The notes below the pieces were generated by a model. That model worked only from the letters and a program-made list of their open reading frames with translations, had not been told where the DNA came from and searched no databases. A stretch of DNA of 64,000 nucleotides, taken from NCBI GenBank assembly GCA_009829735.1, contig CM020618.1, forward strand, positions 37,796,894 to 37,860,893. Reading direction: 5' to 3'. Each line of letters starts with the position of its first letter. Position 1 is the stretch's first letter. Of the stretch, positions 39,621 to 51,128 are shown piece by piece. The position numbers and the translations under genes were made by a program. Source of the DNA: Pyropia yezoensis. Taxonomy: Eukaryota; Rhodophyta; Bangiophyceae; Bangiales; Bangiaceae.

Positions 39621-42356
39621 GCCACCGCTGCTGTAGCCACCGCCACTGCCGCGCTGTCGGCGCCCCCCCGCCGCGCCACCCGCCGCCGCGGCGGCGTCGT
39701 CCACCGGCCGCGTCCGGACGTCAACCGTGGTCGTCGACGAGGGCGGCTCGAGGTTCGCGAGAAGGGCAGGGCGCGGCGGGGGGGAGGGGGGGGGGGGGAA
39801 GAGAGGGGTGGTCCGAGGGACGAAGGCGTAGAGGAGGGTGGGAAGGCAGCCAGGGAGAGTGGCGGGGAGTGGGGGGGGGGGTCTGCCACTGGCAGACGCG
39901 TCAACGGCCCGACCACCAGTCGGCGGCCGGGGACGACCCGGGGGCGGCCCAGAAACGCACGTGACGGCACGGTGTTGGTGTGTGTGAGTGGGTGGGGGGG
40001 TGCACGACGCCGGCTCGGCGAGGGAGGTATGGCCGCAGGAGGGGGGCGTGGGTGGGAAGGGGGGGAGTGCGCCCGCCACACGCCCCACCGAAGCGCGGGT
40101 GGGCGCCCTGCCCGCCCGGCACGGGGGGGGGAGAGGGGTACCAAACGAGCCCCGCCGGCCAACGCGCCGTGGCAAGGGCTGCCGTCAAGCGCCGGAGGGA
40201 GGGAGGGGAGTGCCGCGGGGGGGGGGGCGTCGAGCACCAGGCCAGCGCGGCCGAGCGGGGTGGCACCCGAGCAGGTTGGTGACCACCGCCCGGTACCTAC
40301 GGCCCACGCACCCACCCACACTCTCCGTCTCGCCGCTCCGCCCCCCACCCCCCCCCCGCCGCACCCAACCCACCAAACTCACCCAGCCACTTGCCCTTGC
40401 AGCAGGTGTAGTTGGGCACGCGGCCGTGCGGTGACCTCCTCTCCTTTCTCCTCCGCCGCCGCCCGCCCCCCCCCCTCCCCCCCCCCCCGCGGCCACACTT
40501 GCCGTCGTCGCGGGCGGCGGTTGCGCGCGCGCGCGCGCACGCCGGCGCGGCAACTGCCTGGCGGCACCCACTGACGTGTGGATGGCCGCCGGTAGCGTGT
40601 GGTAACGCAAAAAGGTCGCCAGGCGGAGCAGCGCGGTGGCCAAGGGGCACCAGGGGGAGGAACGCACGGTACCAGCGGTGGTGGTGGTGGGTGGTCTCCC
40701 GGGGGGAGGGGGAGTGGCGGGGGGGCGGCAGCGTCGGGGGGCACAGACGGCAGCAACCCGCGCGAGGGCTTCACCCCAACGTTTCCTACGCCCCCCTTCT
40801 CCCTCACCCCCCAACGCCCTCCCCCACTGCCCCCTCCCCCCGCCTACCCCCACTCTCCCAACGGCGGTCGTCGGCCCACACAACCGCGCCGCGTGTGGTG
40901 CACGTGCACGGGCGTGCGCGGCGGCGTGTGGGGGGGGGGGAGGTTGGTGTGCGCGGCGGCGGCGGCGGTGCGACGGCGCAGTGGCACTGGCCGCGACGCG
41001 GCGGCCGGTCACGGCAACGCGATGGTCACTCACCCACGGGGTCGGGGGGGGAGGGGTCTGCGCCGACGTCCCGGCGGGGGGTGGGGGGGGGTGGGTAGTA
41101 ACGGGCGTGGGGGCTACGGGGGCGCTGGGAGATGGGGGGGCGGGGGGGGGGGCCGGGAGCGGGCGGCAGAGATGGAGAGAGAGAAACAGGGAGGGGGAAA
41201 AGTGGCGGTAGGTGAGTGCCATGGGGTACACGGTGGGAGGGGGAGGGGTGGCGTGGACGGCGGCCCACTGCCCGAGGCGGGACGGGACGTCAAGTGGGAA
41301 GCAGGCAACGTCTCCTGACGACCTTGCCCGGTTGGTGGTGGTGGTAGGTCGCGGGCGCGCCGGCCGCGGCTGGCGACGCCGCCGGCACGGGCGCAGCTAT
41401 ACAGCGACGCCCGTGCGCTCTGCCAAGTGCTCCAGCGACGTCTGTGGCCGCCTGTGGGGACCCACCCCCGCACCTGTAGCGGGCGGCCGGAAGGGGCAGC
41501 ATTGGGGGCGGTCAGGATGGGTGTCTGAGCCACGTGGCTGCTGTGCGCGCGCACCCCCCTCCCGCGGCCGACGCGGCGAGGCGGCCGCCGTGGATCACCC
41601 CCTGGGCCTGCCGCGGCAGATTCCTGCCCCCCCCGCCTCTCCCCCGCCTCCACCGCACGGGCGGTGCGCTTCCTCGTCGCTGACCGCCTCCTCTATCGGG
41701 ACTGCCCGTCTGGGTGGAAGGGGAGGGCCCTGTGCCACCGCTGCTGGCGGTGCTGGCTGGCAAAGCCCCGCGGCGCGCACGTTTGGGCGCCCCAGCTCGG
41801 CCGCGGGCCGGGCCGCGAGCAGCGCGCGGCCCGCCCCCCCAACGACCCACCGCCGCGTTGGGGACCGAACGATTGGTCGCTGGGGGCACAACAACAAAAA
41901 GAAAAAAAGAGGAAAAAAAAGAGGGAGGGTGGCGGTTGCAAGTGGTGTGGAAGGGAGGAGGGGGTAAATAGTCCTGCAGCGCCTGTGGCGGCGCGGCCTG
42001 CGCCGACCGGCCGACAAGCGAGAGGGGCCCGCCGCGCCCGCCCGCCCCCGTGTACCGTGACCGCGCGCCGCGGCAGTGGTGGCGGCGGCGTCGCCCACGG
42101 ACAGCCGAGAGAAGGGCCAGTGGGGGGAGGGGGGGGAGGGGAGGTAGATAGATAGGGGCGGGGGGGCCCCTGCAGCAGCGGGGGGAGTGCCACCACCAAA
42201 ACCCGCCGACGACAGGGGGGGCGGCCCACAGTCAGCGGCCGGCTGCAGCAGCGGTGCCGACTGGATAGGCGAGGGCTTGTCGCACAGACGAGCCCGGGCA
42301 GCCGGCGGCTGACAAAAACGCGGCCCGACGCCGGCCGTGCGCCCCACGCGGGCAGA
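39307..42356. other. 3 kb upstream of PP2C, no gene recognised
   Basis: This GC-extreme DNA has many G or C runs, a CCA/CCG microsatellite at 39552-39628 and a GC-dinucleotide run at 40523-40538. Large open frames on both strands are composition artefacts. A minus-strand segment near 40400-40430 (PNYTCCKGKWLG before GTGAGT) and a plus-strand Cys-rich segment near 41690-41790 (CHRCWRCWLAKPRGAHVW) might be exons, but nothing connects them. A purine-rich A/G stretch lies at 41889-41935. Confidence 0.3.
39552..39628. repeat. CCA / CCG-CCA microsatellite
   Basis: About 16 near-perfect ACC units run into five GCCACC units. Some reading frames give poly-Thr or poly-His strings that could be mistaken for protein. 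Confidence 0.9.
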
Positions 42357-42502
42357 GCGCAGCAGTGCTGATCCCCTGTCAAGATACAATCCCGATTTTG
42401 GCCAGATCTCTTGCTTCGTTGTGCAAATTCTTACTCTGCTCGAGCACGAAAATGAACGGCTCGAGCAGAACTTTGCTTTTCTGATCGAGGGGATGGGCTG
42501 AG
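42357..42502 (+). repeat. dispersed repeat, copy 1 (146 bp)
   Basis: From GCGCAGCAGTGCT to GATGGGCTGAG this segment matches 63064-63200 in the same orientation with about six substitutions and one 9-bp gap. It contains a perfect 11-bp inverted repeat TCTGCTCGAGC (42435-42445) / GCTCGAGCAGA (42459-42469) with a 13-nt loop. It is much less GC-rich than its surroundings. No known snRNA or tRNA pattern fits. Confidence 0.9.
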
Positions 42503-45500
42503 TTCAAAGAATCTCCCCCAGGATGACCGACAAGACGGCCGCTGTCGGTGTTCTGTCAACCAATGACAACAGCGGTGGCGCTGCTGTTTGCTGGACGGAG
42601 CGTTCCATTGGTCAGAACTCACGTTGTAGATGTCGAGCAAGGCGGAGAGATTTTTCCGTGCAGACCCTCGAAAGCTGTCATCGCGCAGGTTTTTGCTTAT
42701 CCAGTGCGAGAGATTGCGCGGTTTTTAAACGCGTTTGTATAAACATTGCTCCCAAGCGTAGCGATGGTCGGTCGCTTCTTTGCGCTTCACGAGAGTGCTC
42801 TCCTGCCCCGAGCGCTTCCGGTCATACCAAGGGAGGTGGCGAACACCAATCGCCCGAGCTGTTATGGGCAGAAAGCAAGAAACGGGGGTAAAAGCGGTGT
42901 CTATGATGCCTTGAGGGGGGGTCGATGCAGGTTTTATGCAGGTTTTTGCTCGAGAATTTCCCAAAAAAGCAAGAAAATTTTGACCTGCGATAAGCAGTGC
43001 TGCGCAGTGTCATCAGCTCGTGAACGTCGGCCCGCGCCCCCAGAGGGACGGGAGGGGCCCCCCCCCCCCCCCCCCGCCCACCCGACCCGTACCCCCTCCA
43101 GACGCGCACGCACGGCGGTGAAAGGTCTCGGCTGTGGCACTGGACACAGATCGGGGCTGCCCAACGGCTGGCACAGTACATATGTACAGTACACTGCCCC
43201 TGCAGCTGCGGGGGTGCCACAAATCGACCATTCCCCCAACGGGGATTCCGCCGACGCCGCTAAGCTCACGGTGCATTGAGCAAACCCCTGCGACAGGCTT
43301 GCTCTATATAGAACCGCAGGCCCATTCTCGCCATCGGGGGAACAGCGCTTGCAGGGTGCACATTGGGAGCAGACTCTCAGTAGGAGCTGGGAAACACTTG
43401 ACCTGTGTCGGCCTTTGAGCAGCACTTTGGGCGGGGTGGGTGCGAGCGGATCCGCGGTGGGGGGACGGGGGGGGGAGGGGATGTGCTGGAGCGGGTGTGC
43501 TGGAGCGGGTTGAACCCCCAACTGCCAGATAGCCGCTGCCAAGCTGGGCACGAGAGAACTGATCGAGGAGTCACAGCGACACCTCGCAAGAGATCAACCG
43601 TTTGAGGCCGCCTGGTGCCCTCTGGCGGCGTTGCCTGTCACAGTCGGTCGGCGCCAGCCGTCGCGGGGGTCGGGGGCCTTGCTCGAGCATGCCAAATGAA
43701 GGAATGTCGACGATGCGCTGCCGCGCTACGCACTTTTTCGCGGAGAACGAAGCTTGCAGAGCCATGCGCTTCGTCTCGTACCGACGTCGTGGCGCTCATC
43801 CAATGGAGGAAAGGGGTCGTGCGATGAAGCGGGTAGTGATCGACTGAAACAACTCACGATGATGATGAGGCCTGAACGATGACATCTCGATTACGAATCC
43901 ATAATTTAAAGTTCATTCAGCCGCCCCCCACCGCCGCGTTGCCGGCTGCAGACCGTAGTTGGTGCCGGCGGGCTGCCGCCCCCGCCATGACTCGGCTGAC
44001 GTCAGCCGCCGTGCCGGCCGGCACGACCTGCCGCTCAGTCCGCGGGTGCCAGCCATCTGCCGGGTGCCCCAGCGGCCACCCCGGCCGCCGAGTCCACCCG
44101 CGCCGGCGGGTTGCCACCCCCCCCCCACCTTCCTTGCCGCCCACCGATGCGTGCGGCGCCGACTGGATGCCGTTTCCCTTTGGGCCCCACCCCGGCCCAA
44201 GGCGGCATGCATACCGGCGGGCTGCCGCCTCACCCGGTCGTCGCCCCGGTTGTCACAAGTCGATGGTCGACGCGACGGGCGCAAACCCTGCCGGCGCGAC
44301 GGGCGCAAACCCTGCCGGCGCGACGGGCGCAAACCTTGTCGGAGCGACGGGCGCACGTGTACGGCCGGCCCCCTCGGCCGCCGCCCCGGTCGCCGACGCG
44401 ACGGCACCCGTGGCTTGCAGCCACCCCCAGCGGACTTTCCGCCGAAGAACGTCGGCAGGTTGACGCCCCCCCCAGATTCCGTGCCGCCCGCCGACGCGTG
44501 TGGAGCCGGCGGGCTGTCGCCCTCCTCGGCAGCCGCCCAAGCCGCCGACGCAATGGGGCTGCCGCCGCCTCCCCCCCCGGCCTTAGGTGCTCCGCAGGTG
44601 CGCCGCGGGTGCGCCGGGTGTACCGCGGGTGCACAGCGGTCACGACGGGCACGGGTGTACGTACATATTGCGGGTGCGCCGGGTGCGGCTCGCGTGCAAC
44701 TTGGTTTCGATGTTGGCTGGCCTTGTTTCGCTGCTGCAATGTTTCACCTCTGCCTAATGAAATCTTCATCGATGTCTTGTGGCGAATTCGGAAAGTATGG
44801 GTAGATCTCTCATCCACACATGATGAGTGCAGCATTCAATCTGGATCGAGCTGCTGTCGGACGATGCCACGCCACGTAACGGGTGCGTAGTAGGAAGAGA
44901 AGTGGTGGGGCGGCGAAGAGCAGCCGTCGCGTTCCCGCGAAGGGACTGCCGCTGTGAGCAGGAACCGTTGCTGGTTTTCCGGACTACCCATCGCCCTTGG
45001 CGTGGCTCCACCTCATGCGCCACGCCGCCAACGGCGACCAGTGGGGCGGGGCGGCGGGCACTGGGGTTCTGTGCCGGTGCTGCCGCCGGTCTGGCGGTGA
45101 GTCCCGTTTCCCCCACTGCGGGGTCGTCCGTGGAAGCGCCAGAGCAAGAGTAAATGCATTCGTTCCGGCCAATCTGTTCATGAGCGTGTGTCGCTCACGT
45201 GGCCTGGGGGCGGTGCAAGGCGGATGCTGCCACAGCCAGTAAGCAATATATAGCGTGCTCTGGGAAGGGTGCATCGAGAAGTCGTTTTCTCAAAGAGAAA
45301 TCCATAGCGGGACGCGCAGTATCCGTGAGCGCTCAACTCCCAAGCACCCATGGCGAGCTCTGCACGAGGATGAGCTCGTCTCTTTCAAGGGATGTTCGCT
45401 CTGCCTCACGCATTGACCCGCATCCTTTTCGTATGCCCACAGGCAGGCTGAGACAGTAGAACTAGAAGGGAAAGGAACAGTGTGCTGGACCTCCGTAGCT

Positions 45501-45525
45501 TCTCCTTGCCCATGCAGACAACGGA
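42503..45525. other. 3 kb without a recognised gene
   Basis: Mixed composition: about 42503-43000 is moderate in GC, then there are C runs (43060-43077), GC-rich DNA with imperfect short repeats (44090-44700) and moderate GC again from 44700. Palindromic CTATATAG lies near 43304. I see no gene I can support. Confidence 0.3.
44272..44355. repeat. 24-bp tandem repeat, 3.5 copies
   Basis: The unit GCGACGGGCGCAAACCCTGC plus CGGC is repeated at 44272, 44296 and 44320, with a partial fourth unit. In one plus-strand frame it would encode TGANPAGA repeats, but the frame around it is not convincing. Confidence 0.9.
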
Positions 45526-45903
45526 TTGCTTGCATCAGTCGAAGACGAAATTACCCTCGCATCTAAGACATGCAGCGAGGAAGTGCTGCAACGGGACTAT
45601 GAACAGTCGGAAAGTGTAACGATGATGGGCAGCAGTTCGCGTCGAGCTGGTCTAGCTGATTGTAAGGGTACACCTGCAGAGTCCCTCCGTGGACATGACC
45701 TCAGCATCGGAGCTGCGTACAATGCTGAAGCCGTGGTGAAAGATCACCGTCCCGCCAGTGTATCACGTTTGCAGGCACTCCTATCTACTCCTACCACCGT
45801 CGACACCCCCCACCTCAGCAGCGGGCACAGCGCCTCAATGATGGAGTGGTCGCATGAATTCATACAGAATGAAAATAATTCCGGCTCGTTGCCACGTGTA
45901 TAA
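45526..45903 (+). CDS. unassigned 125-codon open stretch, possible exon
   Basis: This frame lies in moderate-GC DNA and has a normal amino-acid mix (for example SVEDEITLASKTCSEEVLQR, MMEWSHEFIQNENNSG). It starts without ATG, just after CCCATGCAG, which could be a splice acceptor. The stop is at 45903. I recognise no domain. It could be the last exon of an unseen gene or a remnant of a mobile sequence. Confidence 0.2.
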   Translation: MLASVEDEITLASKTCSEEVLQRDYEQSESVTMMGSSSRRAGLADCKGTPAESLRGHDLSIGAAYNAEAVVKDHRPASVSRLQALLSTPTTVDTPHLSSGHSASMMEWSHEFIQNENNSGSLPRV

Positions 45904-46709
45904 ATTATTTCGTGCCAGGGTCAGGCCTCCTACCCACCGTCCTGTTCGCATCCTGGCTTCCCGTCCAAGTCGTTCGTGGCTTGCTGCTGCGGCATAACTG
46001 TCCCCTGCACCTCCCCCACCCACTCCCCTCTCCCCCCTCCCCCCCCCCCTCGCTGTGTACGGCGCTCCCGGGGAGGGGCTACGTCGTGGTCCACCCTCTC
46101 CTCGGCTGCCGGCTTGTTTTTTGGATAATGAGCACCCCACGGAACCGCCTGCGGGGGGGGGGTGGGGGGTGGGCGGGTGAGGGAGCAGGGGCACCTCCGC
46201 GGTGGCGGGGGTCCTCCATAGGGCCCTACGGCGGGGGCGTGCGCGGCCCTTGTGCGCAGGGGACGAGTGAGAGGAGGTTTTGGGGGCTCTCTGGGAACCA
46301 CGCCGTCGTTACTGGTTGTGTGGGGCGGGTGGAGGGCGACTGCGTATGTCACCGTTCTTGCTACTCCGTCGCGCACGCGCGACCTCTTTTTTCCCGCCCC
46401 CAGTGGTCCCCGCTGTTTTGTTTCGCAGCAGGCTGCTGACGGGCGGCCGACTGGTCGTAGCTGCGCTGTGCCGCGCCGTGCCGCGGCTGGCGCTGACGCG
46501 CTGTGCCGCCCACACGGTCGGGCCGTGCATGGAGGAGTGGGCCGCTGCCCGGGTGGCCATCGACGTGCGACGCCGCCCTCGCCAATCCTCTCCCGGCCAC
46601 GTGCTCCCCCCCCATCAACAGCGTATTTGGCCTCTCCTCCTATTGTCGCCATTGCCGCCGCAACTGCCGTCACCTGAAACCCCTTCTCGCCTTCCCCGAC
46701 ATTGCCGAC

Positions 46710-49700
46710 ATGTCTTCCCGCGGCGGTCTCCGCGGCGGTCCTGCCCGCATGGGCGCCGCCGCCGCTGCTGGCGGAAGGTTGTACGGCGGCGGTGGCAGCG
46801 GTGCGTCGGGCGTTCGCGGTGGCAGCGGCGGCGGTAACGGCGACCGCGGGCGGCCCGCCGCGGCCGCAGGAGATGCCATGCCCGTCCCGCTCAACGCACG
46901 CGTGTACCGCGACTCTTATGCCAACTACGCGGGAGGAGGTGGGGGGGGGGGAGGCGGCGGCGGCGGCGGTGGTGGTGGCAGCAGTGCAGGGGGAGGGGGG
47001 GTGGTAAGTGGTAGCAGCAGTAGTGCCGGTGCTGGCTTTTCGGGGGCCGCCTCGTCATCGTCACAACCGTACGGTGCGCAGCTACCTTACGGAGCGTCCG
47101 CGGGTGATAGCGGCAGCAGCGGGGGCAGTGTAGCGGTTGGGGAGGTGACCCGCCGTCACACATCGTACGGGTCTGACAGTGGGACTGACGATGGGCTGGC
47201 CTCATCGACGAGTGACGACAGCTACGGACCAGCGTCGTCTGATGGGGCCTATGAGAGCGACGACGGTGGCGCGGCGATGGGGCGGGTGGTAGGGCGTTCC
47301 GCCTCGGATGCGGGGTCGAAGGCGGGGGGCAAAGCGCCTTCGCGGGCGCCTACCACTGCCGCCGTTGGTAGCAATGGTGTGGCTGCAAGCGTCCATTTCA
47401 GCGGAGGGGGCGGCTTTGGTGCCCGTGACGACCACTCGCTCGACGCCGCTGCCGAGCCTGACTATGACTCTGAATCGGATGGGGTGCCGACGCCGCCGCA
47501 GCCCCCCAAGCGCGGAGTTGTGGTGATGATCACTCCGTCATCCCCACGGCCGCCGCCTCCGCCATCCCCAGTGGTGCTCCGCGGTGCACCTCCCCGACCG
47601 GGGCTCGTTGCCTCCCACGTGCTGGGCGGGGGGGGAGACCGTGGTGTGGCCATGCCGGTTCCGGTGGTTGCGGCAGCTCCCTCAAGGGAAGTCGAACCGC
47701 CAGCCACGCCCGCCTCGCCTTCTGCTGCTGCCGCCGCCACTCCGGCTCCATTGGCGTCGACGGGCCGCACCAGCCTGCCCGACCTGTCTGCCGCCCGCAG
47801 TGTAGAGGCCATGAGCCCGTCTCGGGCAGCGGCCCCTGCGCGCTCGTCGGTGCCCGTCCTCCGCGGCGCTCCCCCGCGGCCTGGCCTCACCGCCAGCGCC
47901 GTCTTGGGCGCCAAGGCTGGGGGCAAGGCTGCCGAGGTCGACCCGCTGTCGCCGGTGCCGCTCTCATCGGTGGCGGCGGTGGCGGCCAAGCCCAAGGTCA
48001 TTGTCAGCCGCGGGGCACCGCCGCGACCGGGACTGTCGGTGGCGTCTGTTATGGCACCCGCGATGGCGGCGGCCGATGCGATGCGGGTGAGTGACAGCGG
48101 ACGCAGCGGGGGGAGCAGCGTCTCGGACCGCGATGGCGTCTCCTCGTCCTCCCAGTCGCTTGAGCAGCTGGTCTCGCCTGTGGGGGGGGGGAGCTCGGCC
48201 GGGAACGGGGGCAGTGGGACCGCGCAGGGGGGAGGAGGTCGAAGGCGGGTCGGCCAACCTCTGGGGGGTGGTCAGCCAGCGGCGTTGGCGGCGTCCGTGC
48301 CTGGGCCGGTACCTGTGCCGGTTGTGGCCGAGCCGTCTCCACAGCGGCGGCCTGCCGACTCGGTCGTGACCCCCATGACCGCTCCAGCCGGACCACCCCC
48401 GGGAGCGGCCGCTGCAGTCGCCGCGGCCACTGCGGCCGCCGCAGGGGCAGACGCGGCCGCGTCGGACGACGACACAAGCAGCTGGGAGACGTGTTCTGAC
48501 TCGGACGAGGAGCGGGTGGCGTCGTCCAAGAGCCGCATGTCGTCTAAGGGCCGTGCCTCCCGCGTGCCCCCTGTTGCGGCCGCAGCGCCCGAACCGGCGG
48601 TCGCGCCTGCGGGGGCCTCGATGGCCACCACGTCGCCGGCAAAGACCCGGTCAGTTGCAACGGCGGTGGCCCACGGTTCAGCCAATGGCGACGTTGGTTC
48701 GTCCCCCGCCGCAGCGGCGCGTCCGTCCAAGGCCAAGTCGGCGCGCCCTGCTGCGGCCGCGGCGACAGCCGCCACCGCCAACGAGCTGGCCAAGGCCAAG
48801 TCTTGTTGCCCCGGAGTGCCGACTAAGGCTAAGTCTGTGGGGCGTGCGGCGTTGACACCTCCCACATCGACTGCGGCAGGCGCCGCCCCTGATGTCGTCG
48901 CGGCCACGGCGACAGAAGCTGCGCCAGTGCCAGTCAAGGCCAAGTCGACGCGCCATGACGGTACACCGACGTTGTCGCCCACCCTTTCTGTGGGCAAGAG
49001 CAAGAGCAGCGCCACCCGTTCGTCTGTTCCCGCCCTCTCCGTGGGTGCGGGTGACACCCCCTCGAGCGCTACTGCTGCGAACGGCCTTGATGCGCTGAGC
49101 AGTGCCTCCCTTTCCATGGCAATTGAGCCGGCTGGGCCCGAAGCGGCGGACTTTGCCATGAGTACTCGCTCGCGCATCAGTGGGAGCAACATAAGCCTTG
49201 GTCCGCTGAGCATGGGCTTTGATCGCTCCGCCGCGTCGGAGCGGCCGAGCACACGCTTGTCGGGGCGCTCTGGGCGCTTGTCTCCTCTTGTCAATCTTCC
49301 CGCAGGAGTCGGGGCGGGAGATGATGGAGGCGGTGGTGGCACCACCGTGGCAGCCGGTTCTGCGGCAGCATCGGGAACGGGGGGCGGCTCGTCGGCCCCA
49401 TCCGGACGGTCGCGCAATCCGGTCGGGCGGATGTTGTCCTTTTCCAAAGACAAGGGCGCCGCCGGCAAGGTGGCCAAGGCCTCTGACAGCAAGTCCGACA
49501 GCGGCAAGGCGGCGGACCCTCCTCCCCACCGGACGTCTAACCCAATGGGCCGCCTCGTCTCTTTCAACCGCAACAAGGACGGCAAGCGCGGCTCCCACGA
49601 CGAGGAGAAGGATGGCGCGGCTGCTGGTGGCGGAGGGGGCAAGGCGAGCGGCCACGGCGGAGGCATTATTGGGCTGGCCCGGTCCATCTCGACGCGTCGC

Positions 49701-51128
49701 GACAAGAAAGAGTCGAGCCGCAAGAAGCAAAAAGAGAAGGACAAGGAGGAGGCAGCAGCGGCAGCCGCCGCTGTGGCCGGCCTCGAGGCCCTTGGTGTGA
49801 CGTCACCCGTGTCGAGCCGCGCCTCGGACGGTCCTCGTAGCACCCTCGCCTCCCCCTCTGAAGTGACAACAGGTATGCGCTCTTCGCGGGGGGGGCTGAA
49901 GGAGTTCGAAGCTGACATTGACGACGAGCTTGACGCTGTGCCGCCGTCGCGGCGCGCGTCGGAGCGTGCGACAAAGGAAGGCATGGCAAGTCGCCCCAGC
50001 GGTCGGCTGCTTAGTTTTCGGGGTGGCAAGAAGGAGGCCAAGGGCGGAAAGGAGGATGGCGGCGCGCCGGCCAAGGAGGAGAAGGAGAAGAAGTCAAAGA
50101 GCCGCTCCACCGTCTCGGGCCTAGTCAAGAGCGTCAGCCGGCGCAAGGACAAGACTGGAGAGGCCAAACTCGGCGGTCGTGGCCCGGGGTCGGTGGCGTC
50201 CCCTGCGAGCAGTCCGGGCATCAAGTCCCCTTCCTCTGCCGCGTCGTGCCGGTCGCCAACGAGTGATGGCCTCTCGTGGGCAGACCTCAACACGTCAGAG
50301 GTCAAGAAGGCCGCCCATCTGGATGTGGCCGTCCGTGCACCCGTGCTCATCCCCGCACCCTATTCTGGTCCGGCGTCCAAGTCCAACTGGCACGTCAACT
50401 TCCTGACCATGCCCCACAACGCGCTTCGTCGTGAGATGTCGGACCTGTACGAGCTGCTGTTGGCCATGGTAGACTTTGGCCCCGGCCTCCGCAAGGCGGA
50501 CTTTCGGGACCTCCGCACCTGGTGGCACGTGTTTTCCCGCTTCCTCCGCGATTGGCTGGACATTGAGCGACGGGTGCTCTTCCCTTGGGTCAACGCCACA
50601 GGCGCCCATGACTGGGAGCTCCAGTCGACCTTGCGGGAGCTGCGGGCGACCAAGGAGTTTCTAGACATGAAGCTGGAGGAGCTGTCCATCTACCTCGATG
50701 GCTTTGAGTCCCTCCCCCCCACCGAGATGTTTTCGCTCCTGTATAAGAGCGTCGACGCGCTCGCGCCGCGGCTGATGGGCTACTTTGGTACCCAGGAGCG
50801 GGTCTTCCCCGCAAACATCCGCGCCACCTACGTGGCCGACGACGCGGTGCGGCTGGAGAAGGAGATGGTCGATGCGCTGCTCAACGGGGCCTCTGCGGGG
50901 CCAGGGGCAACGTCGGCGTCCAAGGCGACCAGCGGTGGCAGCGGCGCCGACTCGCTCTGCGCCCTGTCCCGTGGGGTGACGGACCCCAAGCACCTCAAGG
51001 TGTGGGTACAGCGCAACCTGAGCGCCACCTCTCGGCTGTCGTACAGTAAGTGGGTCAAGCACTTTAACGAGGGTCACCGGGGGGTTGTGCGGAACTTCAA
51101 GGAGCGCACGCCGAAGGCGGCGACGTAG
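46710..51128 (+). CDS. 1472-residue repeat-rich protein with hemerythrin-like C-terminus
   Basis: ATG at 46710 is chosen (GACATGTCT); the frame upstream has no better start. Residues 1-1225 are disordered and Ser/Ala/Gly/Pro-rich with short repeated motifs: RGAPPRPGL three times (about 290, 385, 434), KAKS four times (about 674-745) and NPxGRxLSF-like three times (about 904, 945, 1096), with Lys-rich runs after the latter. From about 1227 to 1400 there is a helical domain: MPHNALRREMSDLYELLLAM, FRDLRTWWHVFSRFLRDWLD, IERRVLFPW and LEELSIYLDGFESLPPTEMF. The spacing of H...LR..., W..F...L...W.DIE..VLFPW resembles hemerythrin/HHE bundles, although not all metal ligands are obvious. I infer a scaffold or regulatory protein with a hemerythrin-like fold. 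The YgfZ-like gene converges on it 136 bp downstream. Confidence 0.75.
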   Translation: MSSRGGLRGGPARMGAAAAAGGRLYGGGGSGASGVRGGSGGGNGDRGRPAAAAGDAMPVPLNARVYRDSYANYAGGGGGGGGGGGGGGGGSSAGGGGVVSGSSSSAGAGFSGAASSSSQPYGAQLPYGASAGDSGSSGGSVAVGEVTRRHTSYGSDSGTDDGLASSTSDDSYGPASSDGAYESDDGGAAMGRVVGRSASDAGSKAGGKAPSRAPTTAAVGSNGVAASVHFSGGGGFGARDDHSLDAAAEPDYDSESDGVPTPPQPPKRGVVVMITPSSPRPPPPPSPVVLRGAPPRPGLVASHVLGGGGDRGVAMPVPVVAAAPSREVEPPATPASPSAAAAATPAPLASTGRTSLPDLSAARSVEAMSPSRAAAPARSSVPVLRGAPPRPGLTASAVLGAKAGGKAAEVDPLSPVPLSSVAAVAAKPKVIVSRGAPPRPGLSVASVMAPAMAAADAMRVSDSGRSGGSSVSDRDGVSSSSQSLEQLVSPVGGGSSAGNGGSGTAQGGGGRRRVGQPLGGGQPAALAASVPGPVPVPVVAEPSPQRRPADSVVTPMTAPAGPPPGAAAAVAAATAAAAGADAAASDDDTSSWETCSDSDEERVASSKSRMSSKGRASRVPPVAAAAPEPAVAPAGASMATTSPAKTRSVATAVAHGSANGDVGSSPAAAARPSKAKSARPAAAAATAATANELAKAKSCCPGVPTKAKSVGRAALTPPTSTAAGAAPDVVAATATEAAPVPVKAKSTRHDGTPTLSPTLSVGKSKSSATRSSVPALSVGAGDTPSSATAANGLDALSSASLSMAIEPAGPEAADFAMSTRSRISGSNISLGPLSMGFDRSAASERPSTRLSGRSGRLSPLVNLPAGVGAGDDGGGGGTTVAAGSAAASGTGGGSSAPSGRSRNPVGRMLSFSKDKGAAGKVAKASDSKSDSGKAADPPPHRTSNPMGRLVSFNRNKDGKRGSHDEEKDGAAAGGGGGKASGHGGGIIGLARSISTRRDKKESSRKKQKEKDKEEAAAAAAAVAGLEALGVTSPVSSRASDGPRSTLASPSEVTTGMRSSRGGLKEFEADIDDELDAVPPSRRASERATKEGMASRPSGRLLSFRGGKKEAKGGKEDGGAPAKEEKEKKSKSRSTVSGLVKSVSRRKDKTGEAKLGGRGPGSVASPASSPGIKSPSSAASCRSPTSDGLSWADLNTSEVKKAAHLDVAVRAPVLIPAPYSGPASKSNWHVNFLTMPHNALRREMSDLYELLLAMVDFGPGLRKADFRDLRTWWHVFSRFLRDWLDIERRVLFPWVNATGAHDWELQSTLRELRATKEFLDMKLEELSIYLDGFESLPPTEMFSLLYKSVDALAPRLMGYFGTQERVFPANIRATYVADDAVRLEKEMVDALLNGASAGPGATSASKATSGGSGADSLCALSRGVTDPKHLKVWVQRNLSATSRLSYSKWVKHFNEGHRGVVRNFKERTPKAAT

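Noticed and set aside
39003-40574. Long plus-strand frame with poly-Thr and poly-Gly
   Set aside because: It runs antisense over the PP2C first exon, then through a microsatellite and G-rich DNA.
42435-42484. Helitron-like 3' end (hairpin followed by CTGA)
   Set aside because: The similarity between the two repeat copies continues past the CTGA, so this is not the border of the repeated unit.
48272-50350. 692-codon minus-strand frame opposite the hemerythrin-like gene
   Set aside because: It is the antisense shadow of a strongly GC3-biased gene; the plus strand carries the recognisable repeats and domain.
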